Origin: Oscarella lobularis | Taxonomy: Eukaryota > Porifera > Homoscleromorpha > Homosclerophorida > Oscarellidae | Direction of reading: 5' to 3' | DNA length: 64,000 nucleotides | NCBI RefSeq assembly: GCF_947507565.1 | Contig: NC_089181.1 | Location: 1,296,536 to 1,360,535, forward strand | Shown here: piece by piece, positions 63,893-64,000 of the stretch | Layout: each line of letters begins with the position of its first letter | How positions within the stretch are numbered: position 1 is the stretch's first letter | Translations under genes and position numbers: made by a program | The notes under the pieces: model-generated | The model's input: only the letters and a program-made list of their open reading frames with translations | The model's database searches: none | Told to the model about the DNA's origin: nothing

Positions 63893-64000
63893 ATGGCGTC
63901 GAGAAGCCTTTTGCCGTATTACTACTCGCTAGACGAAGCCATTAAAAAGCGATACCTAGAAAAGCTTTCGCTCATCAACGGCGAAGACCCTTCTGCGCGA
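63893..64000 (+). CDS. Start of a gene running off the window
   Basis: ATG 63893 opens MASRSLLPYYYSLDEAIKKR, YLEKLSLINGEDPSAR with no stop before the end. The RYLEKLxLxxGxDP pattern occurs at the start of SWIM-zinc-finger-type proteins in sponges and cnidarians; from this fragment I hold that only loosely. Confidence 0.5.
   Translation, partial: MASRSLLPYYYSLDEAIKKRYLEKLSLINGEDPSAR

Noticed and set aside
1-64000. Bacterial-style operons, CRISPR arrays, tRNA or rRNA genes
   Set aside because: Repeats present lack CRISPR spacer-repeat structure; no tRNA or rRNA sequence was recognised; introns show the DNA is eukaryotic.

Overview
This window reads as nuclear DNA of an early-branching animal, most likely a sponge; that assignment is inference. 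The evidence is eukaryotic: host-type genes are split by very short GT-AG introns (48-66 bp where I could phase them), there is no operon structure, and there is a very broad set of transposons (Ty3/gypsy, DIRS-like, Penelope-like, Helitron, piggyBac, hAT, Harbinger, pogo and a spliced integrase family). Domains such as DUF6589 and Ulp1-PHD fit sponge or cnidarian genomes. No rRNA, tRNA or CRISPR array was seen.

Layout. 1-6.5 kb: a protein-kinase gene with seven phase-consistent short introns and a Lys-to-Gln change in its ATP-binding lysine, followed on the minus strand by a spliced integrase gene. Both lie between two inverted arrays of the same 14-bp repeat. A TTAA-flanked foldback element sits at 1.56-2.36 kb. 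6.5-9.0 kb: two Penelope-like remnants with GIY-YIG endonucleases, a 26-C tract and degenerate telomere-like repeats. 9.46-12.31 kb: a nearly complete piggyBac with a seven-exon transposase. 13.0-14.4 kb: an F-box/LRR pseudogene disrupted by a 14-bp duplication. 15.7-19.3 kb: a gypsy fragment, an internally deleted piggyBac and a small TTAA element that shares a single TTAA with it. 20.2-22.6 kb: a Harbinger element with a damaged transposase and an intact Myb/SANT-like gene. 22.6-27.1 kb: gypsy gag, LTR and pol pieces on the minus strand, in which one LTR appears to serve two tandem copies.

28-44.9 kb is a rearranged repeat zone. It holds an Ulp1-PHD remnant, a pogo remnant, two partial copies of a DUF6589 gene, and a tandem array of about 2.03-2.2 kb units. 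Each unit carries an unknown minus-strand ORF, a hairpin-rich ~40-bp minisatellite and the same truncated DIRS-like reverse-transcriptase fragment. A 46-bp minisatellite follows and cuts off a hAT transposase. 44.9-46.7 kb is a decayed Helitron with a short malate-dehydrogenase-like exon next to it. 47.8-52.6 kb holds a gypsy fragment, a second TTAA foldback carrying a THAP zinc-finger exon in both arms, and a second hAT. 53.6-59.2 kb is a host-like gene interrupted by an intact, very recent gypsy element (identical 116-bp LTRs, CATCC target duplication, single gag-pol ORF). The last 5 kb has small MITEs, unknown ORFs, a pogo DDE fragment and the first exon of a gene that runs off the window.

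Most coding signal is therefore mobile. The genes most likely to be functional are the gypsy gag-pol, the 9.5-12.3 kb piggyBac transposase and the Harbinger accessory protein. The kinase and the DUF6589-type genes look damaged or unusual.
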